DNA of 40,638 nucleotides from a virus (IMGVR_UViG_3300027793_000016:1-40638), one strand, 5' to 3'. Counted from the stretch's first letter, positions 25,359 through 32,232 are shown. A program made the numbers and translations. The notes: a model not told the origin generated them from the sequence alone.

Positions 25359-25515
25359 GGGGATGGGATTTCTCGTGCTGCTTGCGCAACCATTCGTTGA
25401 CGAATTCAATATCGCCCCGGTTGATGGCGGCTTCAACCTCGCCCGTGCCTTCGTATTCCAGCGGGCCAGACGGGAATTGTTCGGGGTCTGTCTCGGGGGA
25501 TGGAAGGCGGGTCAT
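25351..25515 (-). CDS. 54-residue hypothetical protein
   Basis: A small acidic protein starting MTRLPSPETDPEQFPSGP and ending NRGDIEFVNEWLRKQHEKSH. The C-terminal half is likely one amphipathic helix. It overlaps both neighbours by a few bases (ATGA at its start, 8 nt into the SSB-like gene), so it is embedded in the early operon. No family is recognised. Confidence 0.6.
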   Translation of the reverse strand: MTRLPSPETDPEQFPSGPLEYEGTGEVEAAINRGDIEFVNEWLRKQHEKSHPHE

Positions 25516-25799
25516 TGTTGTGTCTTGTTGAGTTCTGCGATCAGGGCGTCGGCGTAACGAACGCATTGGATAACGATGTGCTGCTCGGCAGTATTGCCGG
25601 ACTCCTTGGCAGCTTTAATAAGGGCTGCCACGCTCTCTTTAGTTGATGACGCGGCAAGCTCTCCAACCAAAGCCTGTCCTGCAAAGTAGGCTCGCAGGGA
25701 CATGCCTGTGTAATCGCGCCATCGCTTGCAGGTTTCAGGATCGTTCCACTCTCCCATGTCTGGGGCTGGAAATGCAGGGTCGTTTGGATGTAGTTTCAT
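25512..25799 (-). CDS. Phage hypothetical protein of the NDPAFP/YFAGQAL type
   Basis: A 95-residue protein starting MKLHPNDPAFPAPDMGEW. TGMSLRAYFAGQALVGELAA and a C-terminal helix with YADALIAEL follow. This pattern (an NDPAFP start, GMSLRxYFAxxAL, then YxxADAxIAxL) is common in small proteins of Proteobacterial phages and prophages; its function is not known to me. The start at 25,799 is the ATG that begins the conserved motif, and it overlaps the previous stop by 4 nt. Confidence 0.7.
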   Translation of the reverse strand: MKLHPNDPAFPAPDMGEWNDPETCKRWRDYTGMSLRAYFAGQALVGELAASSTKESVAALIKAAKESGNTAEQHIVIQCVRYADALIAELNKTQQ

Positions 25800-26275
25800 T
25801 GTTGTGGTGGGTAGATGTCGATAAAGTGGGTGTCGCCGTTCCATTTGTCTGTCGTGACTTCCCATTCCCCATTGATAAAATCGGCATAGACCCTGATCGT
25901 GCCTTCCGGCACAGGCCCGGCCTCGGCAATGGGGCGCAGGCGGAGGGCGGCCTCCAACTCCTTCACCCTGGCCTCGGCGGCTTTATCCGTCATCTCCACT
26001 TGCTTGCGTAGACCTTCAATCACCATGCGTGCGACTTCGGGCCACTCCTCGCGTGAGTTTTGCCACCAGTCCTTGAAATCAGCAGGCATCACCTTGGATA
26101 GCTCAAATTCCCACTTGGCAAGTCTGGCCTCGGCGGCGAGGGCGCGGCGTTCAAGTTTTTTGCACAACCTCACAAAAGCAAATGGTGCTGTATCTTCACA
26201 AAGCTCACCCTTGTCGCGCAATATGGACTCCAATACGTTTCCAGTCTCCGGCGTGTCTGTTTGTGGTGTGCTCAT
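25796..26275 (-). CDS. Coiled-coil hypothetical protein of the early operon
   Basis: A 159-residue protein starting MSTPQTDTPETGNVLESILR. Residues 40-115 are mainly charged helix (RLCKKLERRALAAEARLAKW; EMTDKAAEARVKELEAALRL). The C-terminus is beta-rich with aromatic residues (GTIRVYADFINGEWEVTTDK). The ATG overlaps the upstream stop (ATGA). Its start resembles the TPRTDA proteins further upstream. No function is known. Confidence 0.6.
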   Translation of the reverse strand: MSTPQTDTPETGNVLESILRDKGELCEDTAPFAFVRLCKKLERRALAAEARLAKWEFELSKVMPADFKDWWQNSREEWPEVARMVIEGLRKQVEMTDKAAEARVKELEAALRLRPIAEAGPVPEGTIRVYADFINGEWEVTTDKWNGDTHFIDIYPPQQ

Positions 26276-26637
26276 GGGAGGAAGGGTTGGATTTTGGAGA
26301 GGGCTGTTTTTTGGCGTTCTGTTAGCAACCAAGCTGCGTCGCTTTCAGGGGCTTCGGCAAAGGAGTTGAACGCCTCCCTGATAGCCTCGCGCATCTCCTT
26401 CGCCTGCCGCACAAACTCGGCGGGGTCGGGGATGCCTGCGAGGGCGTTGACGCAGGCGATGATGCGAGGGCGGCGCTCGGGATTGCTCTCGTGATTGAAC
26501 ACTTCAACAATAGCGCGTATGCCGGTGTTATCACAGATGATGTCGCTCCATATCGTGTCGGCGCTCCACGGCTCGCCAAAGTCGGGAGCCTGCACGGCCT
26601 GGACCGCCTTCAGTTCTTCGAGGGTGTATGTTTTCAT
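26272..26637 (-). CDS. Phage hypothetical protein with ACVNALAGIPDP motif
   Basis: A 121-residue protein. The middle has RPRIIACVNALAGIPDPAEF, a motif shared by many small phage proteins in which it is preceded by a W-rich beta region (GEPWSADTIWSDIICDN). The C-terminus (MREAIREAF ... ALSKIQPFLP) resembles the ends of the proteins at 27,871-28,152 and 28,666-28,944. It begins at a CCATGA junction with the HTH gene. The biochemical role is unknown. Confidence 0.7.
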   Translation of the reverse strand: MKTYTLEELKAVQAVQAPDFGEPWSADTIWSDIICDNTGIRAIVEVFNHESNPERRPRIIACVNALAGIPDPAEFVRQAKEMREAIREAFNSFAEAPESDAAWLLTERQKTALSKIQPFLP

Positions 26638-26897
26638 GGCTTTTCAATAGTCTCCAACAGCCTTTTCATTTCGGGCAGGCTGATGCCCTCGTTGTTGTGC
26701 AGGAAGTTTCCCAGCCGATACGGCGGCCAGTTGAGCCGCTCGCGGATGTGACCGCGATGCAGGCCGTTTGCGGCCATGCGCTTGCGGACGTGCTGGGCGA
26801 TGTCGGAAAGGATGGCGGCGCGGCGTTCCCTGGCGTCCGTCATGTCGCGCTCGGCACCACGAAGTGCCGCCAGCATGGTTTCTTGCTTGGATGGCAT
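26634..26897 (-). CDS. Small HTH-like DNA-binding protein
   Basis: An 87-residue protein. The N-terminal half is a charged helix (MLAALRGAERDMTDARERRA). Then HVRKRMAANGLHRGHIRERL and PPYRLGNFLHNNEGISLPEM form a helix-turn-helix of the XRE type, though the recognition helix is not textbook. The ATG at 26,897 is chosen; a GTG at 26,906 overlapping the upstream stop would add three residues. It is likely a minor regulator of early genes. Confidence 0.6.
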   Translation of the reverse strand: MPSKQETMLAALRGAERDMTDARERRAAILSDIAQHVRKRMAANGLHRGHIRERLNWPPYRLGNFLHNNEGISLPEMKRLLETIEKP

Positions 26898-26902
26898 GGC
26901 GA

Positions 26903-27076
26903 TCACTTCACAAGTTTAAAGCCACCCATCCAGAATCCAAACTGGTCGCCGTCGTGGCAAACAGTCATCATGGCCTCTTCAGAATTGTTGAACTTTGCAG
27001 CGTTAGCCTCGTCAGTCAAAACAGGCTCTCCATTTGCGTTGTATCCGTGGAATCCGTTGGCGTATTTGATTTTCAT
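26903..27076 (-). CDS. 57-residue hypothetical protein
   Basis: A small protein starting MKIKYANGFHGYNANGEPVL and ending FGFWMGGFKLVK. It is rich in Gly, Asn and aromatics, suggesting a small beta fold. It has one of the clearer Shine-Dalgarno sequences of the window (GAGGGCGTTATG). A possible promoter lies just upstream at 27,086-27,113. No family is recognised. Confidence 0.6.
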   Translation of the reverse strand: MKIKYANGFHGYNANGEPVLTDEANAAKFNNSEEAMMTVCHDGDQFGFWMGGFKLVK

Positions 27077-27085
27077 AACGCCCTC

Positions 27086-27113
27086 ATTATGCCTACCGGC
27101 AAACATCCCGCAA
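27086..27113 (-). promoter_or_regulatory. Possible sigma70-type promoter in the early region
   Basis: On the leftward strand TTGCGG is followed by 16 nt and CATAAT, in the 45-bp gap before the 57-residue gene. The -10 box is good (5 of 6); the -35 matches only 3 of 6. It could give extra transcription of the replication genes. Confidence 0.35.
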
Positions 27114-27121
27114 GGTGAATT

Positions 27122-27382
27122 TTAATCTTTTTTCACCAGCAGTAGCGCCTTGTTTATCAACTCCGTCGTAAACTGTTGCCGCCCAGCCTCCAAGTTGAAG
27201 TAGTGCGCCGTGCTAATTCCCAGCCTTTTCGATATGTCTTTGCCCAGCATCCCGGTGGAATCGCGCCATTTCTTGAGCTGCCTGCCCATATCGGCGTGAA
27301 GTTTCACACGGCGGCGCACGGTCTTTTCCAGCAGGTCGTTAATTGCGCCCGCGTTCAGCAGGCTGGTTTCAAGATCAGTCAT
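27122..27382 (-). CDS. XRE-like HTH protein
   Basis: An 86-residue protein. Residues 30-75 carry a helix-turn-helix: GRQLKKWRDSTGMLGKDISK, RLGISTAHYFNLEAGRQQFT. The N-terminal part is a helix (SLLNAGAINDLLEKTVRRRV). The start overlaps the VRR-NUC stop by 8 nt. It could be a regulator of the early genes or a DNA-binding accessory. No dimerisation or repressor-cleavage domain is present, so it is not a cI-type repressor. Confidence 0.65.
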   Translation of the reverse strand: MTDLETSLLNAGAINDLLEKTVRRRVKLHADMGRQLKKWRDSTGMLGKDISKRLGISTAHYFNLEAGRQQFTTELINKALLLVKKD

Positions 27383-27752
27383 TCAGGTAATCCTCAATCG
27401 CTTGTTTCGCCTCTTCAAACCCTTTGCACACGCGGACCTGATAGCCAGCCGCCAGCAGGCGCTCAGACCACGCTTTCTGCTCGTCGGAGAGTCGTCCGCC
27501 GACGAGCCGTTTCATTTCGATGAACAGGCCGTTGTAACCTTTAGACGGCCACGCCAGGAACACGTCACAGACTCCCGGCTTCACGCCTTCGGCCTTGAGC
27601 TTCGCGGCCACGATCTTGTGTCGCCATCCGCCGTTTGGAATTGCGAACATGTTGGCAAGCTGCGGGTATTTGTAGCGGTTCATCGCCTCCCAGGTGAAAA
27701 GCTGGCGCTGTTCCTGGTGCTCCGTGGCGACGTTGTAGGTGCGTGATTTCAT
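27375..27752 (-). CDS. VRR-NUC domain nuclease
   Basis: A 125-residue single-domain nuclease of the PD-(D/E)xK superfamily. The motifs are EHQEQRQLFTWE near the start, MFAIPNGG, VKPGVCDVFLAWP with the catalytic Asp, and GLFIEMKR with the E-x-K pair. A final AGYQVRVCKGFEEAKQAI strand-helix completes the fold. Standalone VRR-NUC proteins occur in many phages and cleave branched DNA, such as junctions, during recombination or before packaging. It starts at an AAGCCATGA junction with the small lipoprotein gene. Confidence 0.85.
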   Translation of the reverse strand: MKSRTYNVATEHQEQRQLFTWEAMNRYKYPQLANMFAIPNGGWRHKIVAAKLKAEGVKPGVCDVFLAWPSKGYNGLFIEMKRLVGGRLSDEQKAWSERLLAAGYQVRVCKGFEEAKQAIEDYLND

Positions 27753-27874
27753 GGCTTGAGATGATAAAACACGTTGAGCGCCCCGCCCTCCCTATCCCAC
27801 GGCCAGCCTTCCGGCGCACGGCCCTGGCGGCAGCAGGACGAGAGGCAGGCGGCGAGGATGAGGAGGCGGATCAT
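27749..27874 (-). CDS. 41-residue lipoprotein of the early region
   Basis: A short frame beginning MIRLLILAACLSSCCRQGRA. The hydrophobic N-terminus ends in the lipobox LSSC, so cleavage and lipidation at Cys14 are likely. The mature peptide is about 28 residues with aromatic residues. It overlaps both neighbours by 4 nt (ATGA at each end). Small phage lipoproteins made early can block receptors or DNA entry of related phages (T5 Llp is known). That role here is a guess from size, signal and place. Confidence 0.6.
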   Translation of the reverse strand: MIRLLILAACLSSCCRQGRAPEGWPWDREGGALNVFYHLKP

Positions 27875-28152
27875 GGCTTCAGGAATGGTTGGAGTTTACG
27901 CAATGCGTGATGTGCGTCATCCATGGCTTCGCATTCAGCGTCACTTCCAGAAAGCGGAAGCCTCAGCATGTAGTTCAGGCATTTGCGCAACGCGGCATCT
28001 GCGTCCCTAGCAGCCTCGGCCATGCCTGCGCGGAGCTTGGCGTTCTCGTGCTCAAAAGCGCGGCAGAAATCCGCGTCAACCGGCTCGGATGGGAATGTCT
28101 TGGACCGCTTGAGCCTGCGGCGTTCGGCGTCTGTTCGTGGTGTCTTACTCAT
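27871..28152 (-). CDS. Small protein of the TPRTDA / QPFLKP family, copy 1
   Basis: A 93-residue protein. It begins MSKTPRTDAERRRLKRSKTF, has a helix AFEHENAKLRAGMAEAARDA, and ends HHALRKLQPFLKP. The protein at 28,666-28,944 begins MSDTPRTDA and ends ALAKLQPFLKP, and the last 27 nt of the two genes are identical. SxTPRTDA is a frequent start of small phage proteins of unknown function. It overlaps its neighbours by 4 nt on both sides. Confidence 0.7.
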   Translation of the reverse strand: MSKTPRTDAERRRLKRSKTFPSEPVDADFCRAFEHENAKLRAGMAEAARDADAALRKCLNYMLRLPLSGSDAECEAMDDAHHALRKLQPFLKP

Positions 28153-28418
28153 GGCTTTGTGGCTTGGTAGGCGGCGAGGGCGGCCTGTCCGCCGTTCCAA
28201 GCCTTGTCTATTTCTTCCGTAGTCACCCAAGCCGACTCTGGCAGTATGTCAGGCGGCCCAAATATACCCATGGCTCTCTCCAAAGACTCCGCCAGCCCGT
28301 CAGCGGCGGCGCGGAGCTTGGCTTCACGGGCCTCATGCCAGCCCACGATGGCGCGGGCAAGGCGCATCTCGGAGGCGTTGAGTTCGCCAAAGTGCAGGCG
28401 GATTTGATCGTTGGTCAT
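28149..28418 (-). CDS. Small hypothetical protein of the early operon
   Basis: An 89-residue helical protein starting MTNDQIRLHFGELNASEMRL, with RAIVGWHEAREAKLRAAADG and WVTTEEIDKAWNGGQAALAA. It has no cysteines and no clear catalytic residues. It overlaps both neighbours by 4 nt and ends in ATKP at an AAGCCATGA junction. No family is recognised. Confidence 0.6.
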   Translation of the reverse strand: MTNDQIRLHFGELNASEMRLARAIVGWHEAREAKLRAAADGLAESLERAMGIFGPPDILPESAWVTTEEIDKAWNGGQAALAAYQATKP

Positions 28419-28669
28419 ACGTATTTATCCTCGGTAGAACCGCGTTTCATTGTCCCCTCATCAGGCCAATATTCTTCTCCACGGTTTTCGTCCTGCCAAA
28501 GTTTCAACGCCTCGAAGCATTCAGGGTGAACATTAGTGGCCTGAAAGTCGCCTTCAAACACCGTTGCTGTGGTGGTTTTTGGCTGTCCGACTTCAATGCG
28601 CTCGCCGCACCAGTAACAGCGGCAGGGCTTTCTGGATGACTTTACTCGGGTGACTTGAAAGAAGCTCAT
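28415..28669 (-). CDS. Small zinc-finger protein
   Basis: An 84-residue protein. Residues 15-65 contain CRCYWCGERIEVGQPK and NVHPECFEALKLW, a likely Cx2C...HxxC zinc site similar in layout to treble-clef or PARP-type fingers. The C-terminus is acidic with W and Y residues. The start at 28,669 is an ATG at an AAGCCATGA junction; upstream in-frame codons lie inside the neighbouring gene. It may bind DNA or a protein; the partner is unknown. Confidence 0.65.
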   Translation of the reverse strand: MSFFQVTRVKSSRKPCRCYWCGERIEVGQPKTTTATVFEGDFQATNVHPECFEALKLWQDENRGEEYWPDEGTMKRGSTEDKYV

Positions 28670-28944
28670 GGCTTCAGGAATGGTTGGAGTTTGGCGAGGG
28701 CAGTTGAAGCGGTTCTTAAATGCCTGCCATATGAATTCGTTTTGAGCCACTGAATCAAATCACACGCATCCCTGATAGCCTCGCGCATGGCTGCGTTCTC
28801 GCGTTCGAGGATCGCCATTTCATCGCCTCGAACAACCTCACCGTGATAAGATGAGCCGTCAAGGGTGTGCGCGTAAATAGCACAGCTAGAATCGTCTGAA
28901 TCCAGTTTCAAACGAGCAGCGTCCGTTCTCGGCGTGTCACTCAC
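28666..28944 (-). CDS. Small protein of the TPRTDA / QPFLKP family, copy 2
   Basis: A 92-residue protein with a GTG start that overlaps the upstream stop (GTGA). It starts MSDTPRTDAARLKLDSDDSS, has the helix ERENAAMREAIRDACDLIQW and ends ALAKLQPFLKP. The ends match copy 1 at 27,871-28,152, and the MREAIR...QPFL part also matches the protein at 26,272-26,637. This suggests duplication and exchange of small gene modules. The function is unknown. Confidence 0.7.
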   Translation of the reverse strand: MSDTPRTDAARLKLDSDDSSCAIYAHTLDGSSYHGEVVRGDEMAILERENAAMREAIRDACDLIQWLKTNSYGRHLRTASTALAKLQPFLKP

Positions 28945-29537
28945 TCCGCACCCCCTTTCTTGGCGGCGAGGAAGCCGCGCCATGCCGTCGCCGCATGGGC
29001 GTGCAGGTATTCGCCGTTTCCCTGCTTGGTCAGTTCAAAGTCTGGGAAACACTCCTCAAACTCTGCTTGCCACTTTTCTTCCTGGCTGGGCTCGCGGGGA
29101 AGGATGCCTTCGGGGAGGCTGAACCAGGCCAGTTCGTCGCCGTCAAAGGGTCTGTCCCAATTCCATGCAATGGCATCCTTTGCGCCACCATCCCTTGAAA
29201 AAATAGTGAAAACATTCCCTTCCTCATTCGCATCCTCCCTCGTCGGCTTCTCGCTGGGCAGGCGCAGGCGGATCATGGGCGGCGAGGGCGGGGCGGACTG
29301 GGGCGCGGCCGACTGCGTGGCGATGGGGAGGGCGTAGGTTTTGCTTTTCCTGTGGGGTTCAGGCAAACTTTCGCCCGCTCCATACCTACTTAATACCCAT
29401 CGCTCATCAAGCAAATATCGAAGCGCATCCGGTAAACAATCCAGCCTCGGATCGTCCGCGTTCACAATCTCCCAGCCGGGCGGAGGCGGCGGGATCGGGC
29501 GGGCGGATTTCTTCTTCGTGGTCGTTTTCTTCTTCAT
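28941..29537 (-). CDS. Hypothetical protein with Lys-rich start
   Basis: A 198-residue protein. The start is MKKKTTTKKKSARPIPPPPP, a basic and Pro-rich disordered region. The middle is polar (ATQSAAPQSAPPSPP), and the C-terminal half looks folded with aromatic residues (GAKDAIAWNWDRPFDGDELA, HAHAATAWRGFLAAKKGG). That half has the style of small phage proteins that carry W-rich repeats. It overlaps the exonuclease gene at a CCATGA junction. No family is recognised. Confidence 0.6.
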   Translation of the reverse strand: MKKKTTTKKKSARPIPPPPPGWEIVNADDPRLDCLPDALRYLLDERWVLSRYGAGESLPEPHRKSKTYALPIATQSAAPQSAPPSPPMIRLRLPSEKPTREDANEEGNVFTIFSRDGGAKDAIAWNWDRPFDGDELAWFSLPEGILPREPSQEEKWQAEFEECFPDFELTKQGNGEYLHAHAATAWRGFLAAKKGGAE

Positions 29538-30166
29538 GGCATTTTCAGTTTGGGTGTGACTTCGTTATAAACTTTCTGATACTGCTCGCAGAACTTGAGC
29601 AGCGTTTCCAGCATCCGGCTGGTGTAATCGTCCCAGGTGACGACGACATGATGAGGCTGCATCCCTGGAAAGTAGGACCAGAAATGCCACTGGCGGATGC
29701 CGGTCACGCACATTGAGCCGTGGACCTGCTGTTTGTAATCGTCCGGCAGACCGCCGTCGCGGACGTATTCGACATGCGTTCCAGGAGCGGGGCATTTTAT
29801 TTCGACGCCCGCGACGTATTGCCCACCGTCCACGATCAGACCATCCGGCGAGCACCCGAGAATCCCGTTGTCATGGGTCACAAATCCTACCTGCTCCACG
29901 TTCATCGCTGTGTGAGCCTGAAACGCAAGCCTCGCCTGCGGCTCCATCTCAGTCCCGCGCCTGGTTATCCAGCTTCCTTGAAACTCCGGCTCGAAATCAG
30001 GCGCGAACGTCTCGCCAATCAGCTCGTTGATGTAGCTGTCCGCCGACGTCGAAAGCTTGCACTTGGCAGCGGTCACAATCTTGGAAAAGTTTGAGGCAGT
30101 CGGCTTCCCGACCCTGATTGCCTTCCATGCCTCTGTTCCCTGCTCGATGTCCTTATGAATCGTCAC
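29534..30166 (-). CDS. YqaJ-type exonuclease (lambda exonuclease family)
   Basis: A 210-residue nuclease. The first part EQGTEAWKAIRVGKPTASNF is the family start; SWITRRGTEMEPQARLAF holds a conserved Glu; GCSPDGLI has the catalytic Asp; GVEIKCP has the ExK pair; and DYKQQVHGSMCV carries the following Gln. Such enzymes resect double-stranded ends 5' to 3' and hand the single strand to the annealing protein. The gene follows recT directly with a GTGA overlap, so the start is GTG. It lacks extra domains. Confidence 0.88.
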   Translation of the reverse strand: MTIHKDIEQGTEAWKAIRVGKPTASNFSKIVTAAKCKLSTSADSYINELIGETFAPDFEPEFQGSWITRRGTEMEPQARLAFQAHTAMNVEQVGFVTHDNGILGCSPDGLIVDGGQYVAGVEIKCPAPGTHVEYVRDGGLPDDYKQQVHGSMCVTGIRQWHFWSYFPGMQPHHVVVTWDDYTSRMLETLLKFCEQYQKVYNEVTPKLKMP

Positions 30167-31119
30167 TTACCACCCCCCTTCACAATAGCAAGAACGCCGC
30201 TCCACGCCGACAGCACGGAACGAAGCTCGTCATCCGTGCAGTCGTCGGGATTGTTCCGCACGTCGTCCAGAATGCCGTCGTCCAGGAGCTTGTGATTGAT
30301 GGCCGTCCACTCGATGCCGTCAGTGGTCAAGCGTTCCTTGACAGCTTGCAGCGCCGTCTTTTCCGGCACCTCGGCGGCAAACATGTCAGCGGGCGGGTCG
30401 ATCTTTTGAAACGGGTTGATCGGCTCGGCGCGTGCTGTGCGTTTGGCTGGCGTTACATCACGCTCAACGGCGGGAATCAGGTCATCGTCATCGCGCTCGA
30501 CGGCTTCACGGAATTCAGCCGACAGTGGCAGCCACTTGGAGAGGCGGCGGAAAGCGGTCTTTTTTGCCATCTCGTTGTAATCCGTGACCCATGGGCCAGA
30601 CGTTCCTGCGCGGCTGCGTTTGCGAATGGATTCAATCTCATCCTTCGACATGACAGCGCAGAAAACAGGGCCATCCTTCGTGACCGCCATAGCATAGGCC
30701 GCATACATAGCGCCGCGTGGCTTCTTCCAGTCGATCTCATGGCGTGTCACCTCGCCCATGTTGTATTCGAAAACGTCACCCTCGCAGACGACATCCGCGT
30801 GCAGCTTGGCAATGATGCCGGAGCGCATGGCAAGTTCGGCCAGCCCCTTCCAGTCAATGACCAGCGTGCATTGGTCCTTGTAGGGGATGAGATGGGCGCG
30901 GCGTCCGTCAGGTTCCAGGCCGAACGCGGACAGGTCGAGAAGGCAGCGCATAAGGCTTTCCTTCGTGCATTCAGCCAGTTTGGGAGTGCGGGTCAATGCC
31001 GTGATGGCAATGCGGGTGAAGCGCTCAGGGCTGAGATGTTTCGGCAGAGCCTTGGCGAACTGCTCCTGCATCTTGGCGTCGGTGAGCGTCTGTTTGATGG
31101 TGGCGAGTTGATTTGACAT
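30163..31119 (-). CDS. recT: RecT-family single-strand annealing protein
   Basis: A 318-residue protein. It starts MSNQLATIKQTLTDAKMQEQ, with ERFTRIAITALTRTPKLAEC, SLMRCLLDLSAFGLEPDGRR, AHLIPYKDQCTLVIDWKGLA and GPWVTDYNEMAKKTAFRRLS, all core RecT motifs. The C-terminal 100 residues are variable and charged. Together with the exonuclease it forms a two-gene recombination module that can repair or concatenate phage DNA. It may supply the concatemers needed for packaging. Confidence 0.92.
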   Translation of the reverse strand: MSNQLATIKQTLTDAKMQEQFAKALPKHLSPERFTRIAITALTRTPKLAECTKESLMRCLLDLSAFGLEPDGRRAHLIPYKDQCTLVIDWKGLAELAMRSGIIAKLHADVVCEGDVFEYNMGEVTRHEIDWKKPRGAMYAAYAMAVTKDGPVFCAVMSKDEIESIRKRSRAGTSGPWVTDYNEMAKKTAFRRLSKWLPLSAEFREAVERDDDDLIPAVERDVTPAKRTARAEPINPFQKIDPPADMFAAEVPEKTALQAVKERLTTDGIEWTAINHKLLDDGILDDVRNNPDDCTDDELRSVLSAWSGVLAIVKGGGK

Positions 31120-31172
31120 GGTGGTGTTTGGTAAAAGTCTTGCGCGTTGTCGAGCCGCGCCCCTCGCCTGCG

Positions 31173-31460
31173 TCAGGCAATGCAGTAGATGTCCAGGCCG
31201 TTCGCGCCGACAGAACGTGTCGTGAACTTCTTGCCCGTGGCCTTGCTGGCGTTGAAGATCATGTTGGTGTAGCGGTTGCGCGGATCAGTCGGGAAATTCC
31301 TGATTTCCAAGCATTCGCCGGGCTTCATGGATTCAAGCTGAATGCGGTCCTCGCTTTTCTGGCGCAGCCCGATCCCCTTGCTCTGAGGAGGCGGGCGCTT
31401 GATGACGATGGATTTGATGACGGACGGCGTGGTTTCGGTGGTTTCGGTGTCGTTTTGCAT
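31173..31460 (-). CDS. Hypothetical protein upstream of recT
   Basis: A 95-residue protein starting MQNDTETTETTPSVIKSIVI. The middle (RIQLESMKPGECLEIRNFPT) and end (ATGKKFTTRSVGANGLDIYC) alternate strand and helix. The motif 'GECLEI...NFPTDPRNRYTNMIFNASKATGKKF' looks like a small phage domain that handles bound nucleic acid, but I cannot name it. There are short gaps on each side (35 nt upstream, 53 nt to recT). Confidence 0.6.
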   Translation of the reverse strand: MQNDTETTETTPSVIKSIVIKRPPPQSKGIGLRQKSEDRIQLESMKPGECLEIRNFPTDPRNRYTNMIFNASKATGKKFTTRSVGANGLDIYCIA

Positions 31461-31495
31461 GGTGTTGTTTGTGTTTGGGTTTGCTTTGCTGGGGA

Positions 31496-31705
31496 TCAGG
31501 CAAAGAAAAGAATAAGGATAAAGGCGACGAGCAGCAGCCCGCCGACGACGGATTCGACGTGCCGGTGGAACTGCGCGACGGTTGCAGCTTTCTCACAGCG
31601 AAGCCGACGCTGGCGGGGCGTGTTGTAGCGCTGGTGCGCCATGAACCGCGCCGAAAACTCGGCTGTGCGGTCAATCACGCGGTCGTTTGGGTGTGCGGTT
31701 TTCAT
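31496..31705 (-). CDS. Small tail-anchored membrane protein
   Basis: A 69-residue protein. The first 45 residues are basic and polar (ARFMAHQRYNTPRQRRLRCE); the last 18 form one transmembrane helix (VGGLLLVAFILILFFA). The layout is that of a tail-anchored protein with its bulk in the cytoplasm. It is coupled to the 23-residue peptide gene upstream (ATGA). The role is unknown; early membrane peptides can alter host envelope or exclusion. Confidence 0.6.
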   Translation of the reverse strand: MKTAHPNDRVIDRTAEFSARFMAHQRYNTPRQRRLRCEKAATVAQFHRHVESVVGGLLLVAFILILFFA

Positions 31706-31773
31706 TGCGCGAGAATGGTGAGAATCCAGCCAAGGGCGGAGACGATGATGGTGATGATGACGGCGGGTTTCAT
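31702..31773 (-). CDS. 23-residue transmembrane micropeptide
   Basis: A very short frame that is almost entirely one hydrophobic helix (KPAVIITIIVSALGWILTIL). Its ATG overlaps the stop of the 77-residue gene and its stop overlaps the ATG of the 69-residue gene, so it is coupled on both sides. The exact fit between neighbours supports translation. It might be a holin-like or regulatory membrane peptide. No family is known. Confidence 0.5.
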   Translation of the reverse strand: MKPAVIITIIVSALGWILTILAQ

Positions 31774-32003
31774 GTTTCCCAGCATTTCAGGATTTCAAGA
31801 CGCCATTCTTCGGATGTGCGTTTCCACCAGCCAGAGGATGAGGCGGCGTCAAAAGCATAAATTGCGCGTTTTTCATAGCGCTCAGGAGTGAGGCGCTTTG
31901 CCCAATGACGAGCGTCGCGCATGCGGTCAGCGGCAGCCTTGCGTGCCATTTCATAACCTGCCAAACAAACAAAAAGGCGGCGGATGGATTTAAGAGGCTT
32001 CAT
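31770..32003 (-). CDS. Small hypothetical protein, early operon
   Basis: A 77-residue basic protein starting MKPLKSIRRLFVCLAGYEMA, with RMRDARHWAKRLTPERYEKR and EWRLEILKCWET. It is mainly helical with several Trp residues. It overlaps the regulator gene by 4 nt and the micropeptide gene by 4 nt. No family is recognised. Confidence 0.6.
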   Translation of the reverse strand: MKPLKSIRRLFVCLAGYEMARKAAADRMRDARHWAKRLTPERYEKRAIYAFDAASSSGWWKRTSEEWRLEILKCWET

Positions 32004-32194
32004 GCGTTCTGGTTCTTGTAGGGGTTGCGGTTGACGCCACGGCCTTTCATAAGGCTTTTGAGGCGGGTTTGCACTTCGGTATCAGCCAGCGCAAAGACGC
32101 GCATCTGCTGGTTGATCGTGCGGTTGTTGTCGAGCGCGACGGCTTTTATTGCCTTGTGCTCGTCGGGCGGGACTTTGATGACGATTTGTTTCAT
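32000..32194 (-). CDS. Arc/MetJ-type ribbon-helix-helix regulator
   Basis: A 64-residue protein starting MKQIVIKVPPDEHKAIKAVA, followed by NRTINQQMRVFAL. A short strand and two helices of this type form ribbon-helix-helix dimers that bind DNA by the paired strands. It is the first gene of the leftward early operon and is divergent from the helicase-methyltransferase gene. An AAATAT/ATATTT inverted repeat in the shared intergenic region is a candidate operator. The ATG at 32,194 is chosen because it starts the strand; an upstream start would add nine unlike residues. Confidence 0.75.
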   Translation of the reverse strand: MKQIVIKVPPDEHKAIKAVALDNNRTINQQMRVFALADTEVQTRLKSLMKGRGVNRNPYKNQNA

Positions 32195-32204
32195 GGGCAG
32201 CGCA

Positions 32205-32232
32205 AGTATGCACCGCCGCAAATATCGTTCAA
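32205..32232 (-). promoter_or_regulatory. Probable early leftward promoter
   Basis: Leftward, TTGAAC is followed by 16 nt and CATACT, and the start codon of the regulator is 11 nt beyond the -10 box. Both boxes match consensus in four positions. The region is the natural head of the early operon. The -35 box lies inside the inverted repeat at 32,220-32,241. Confidence 0.45.
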
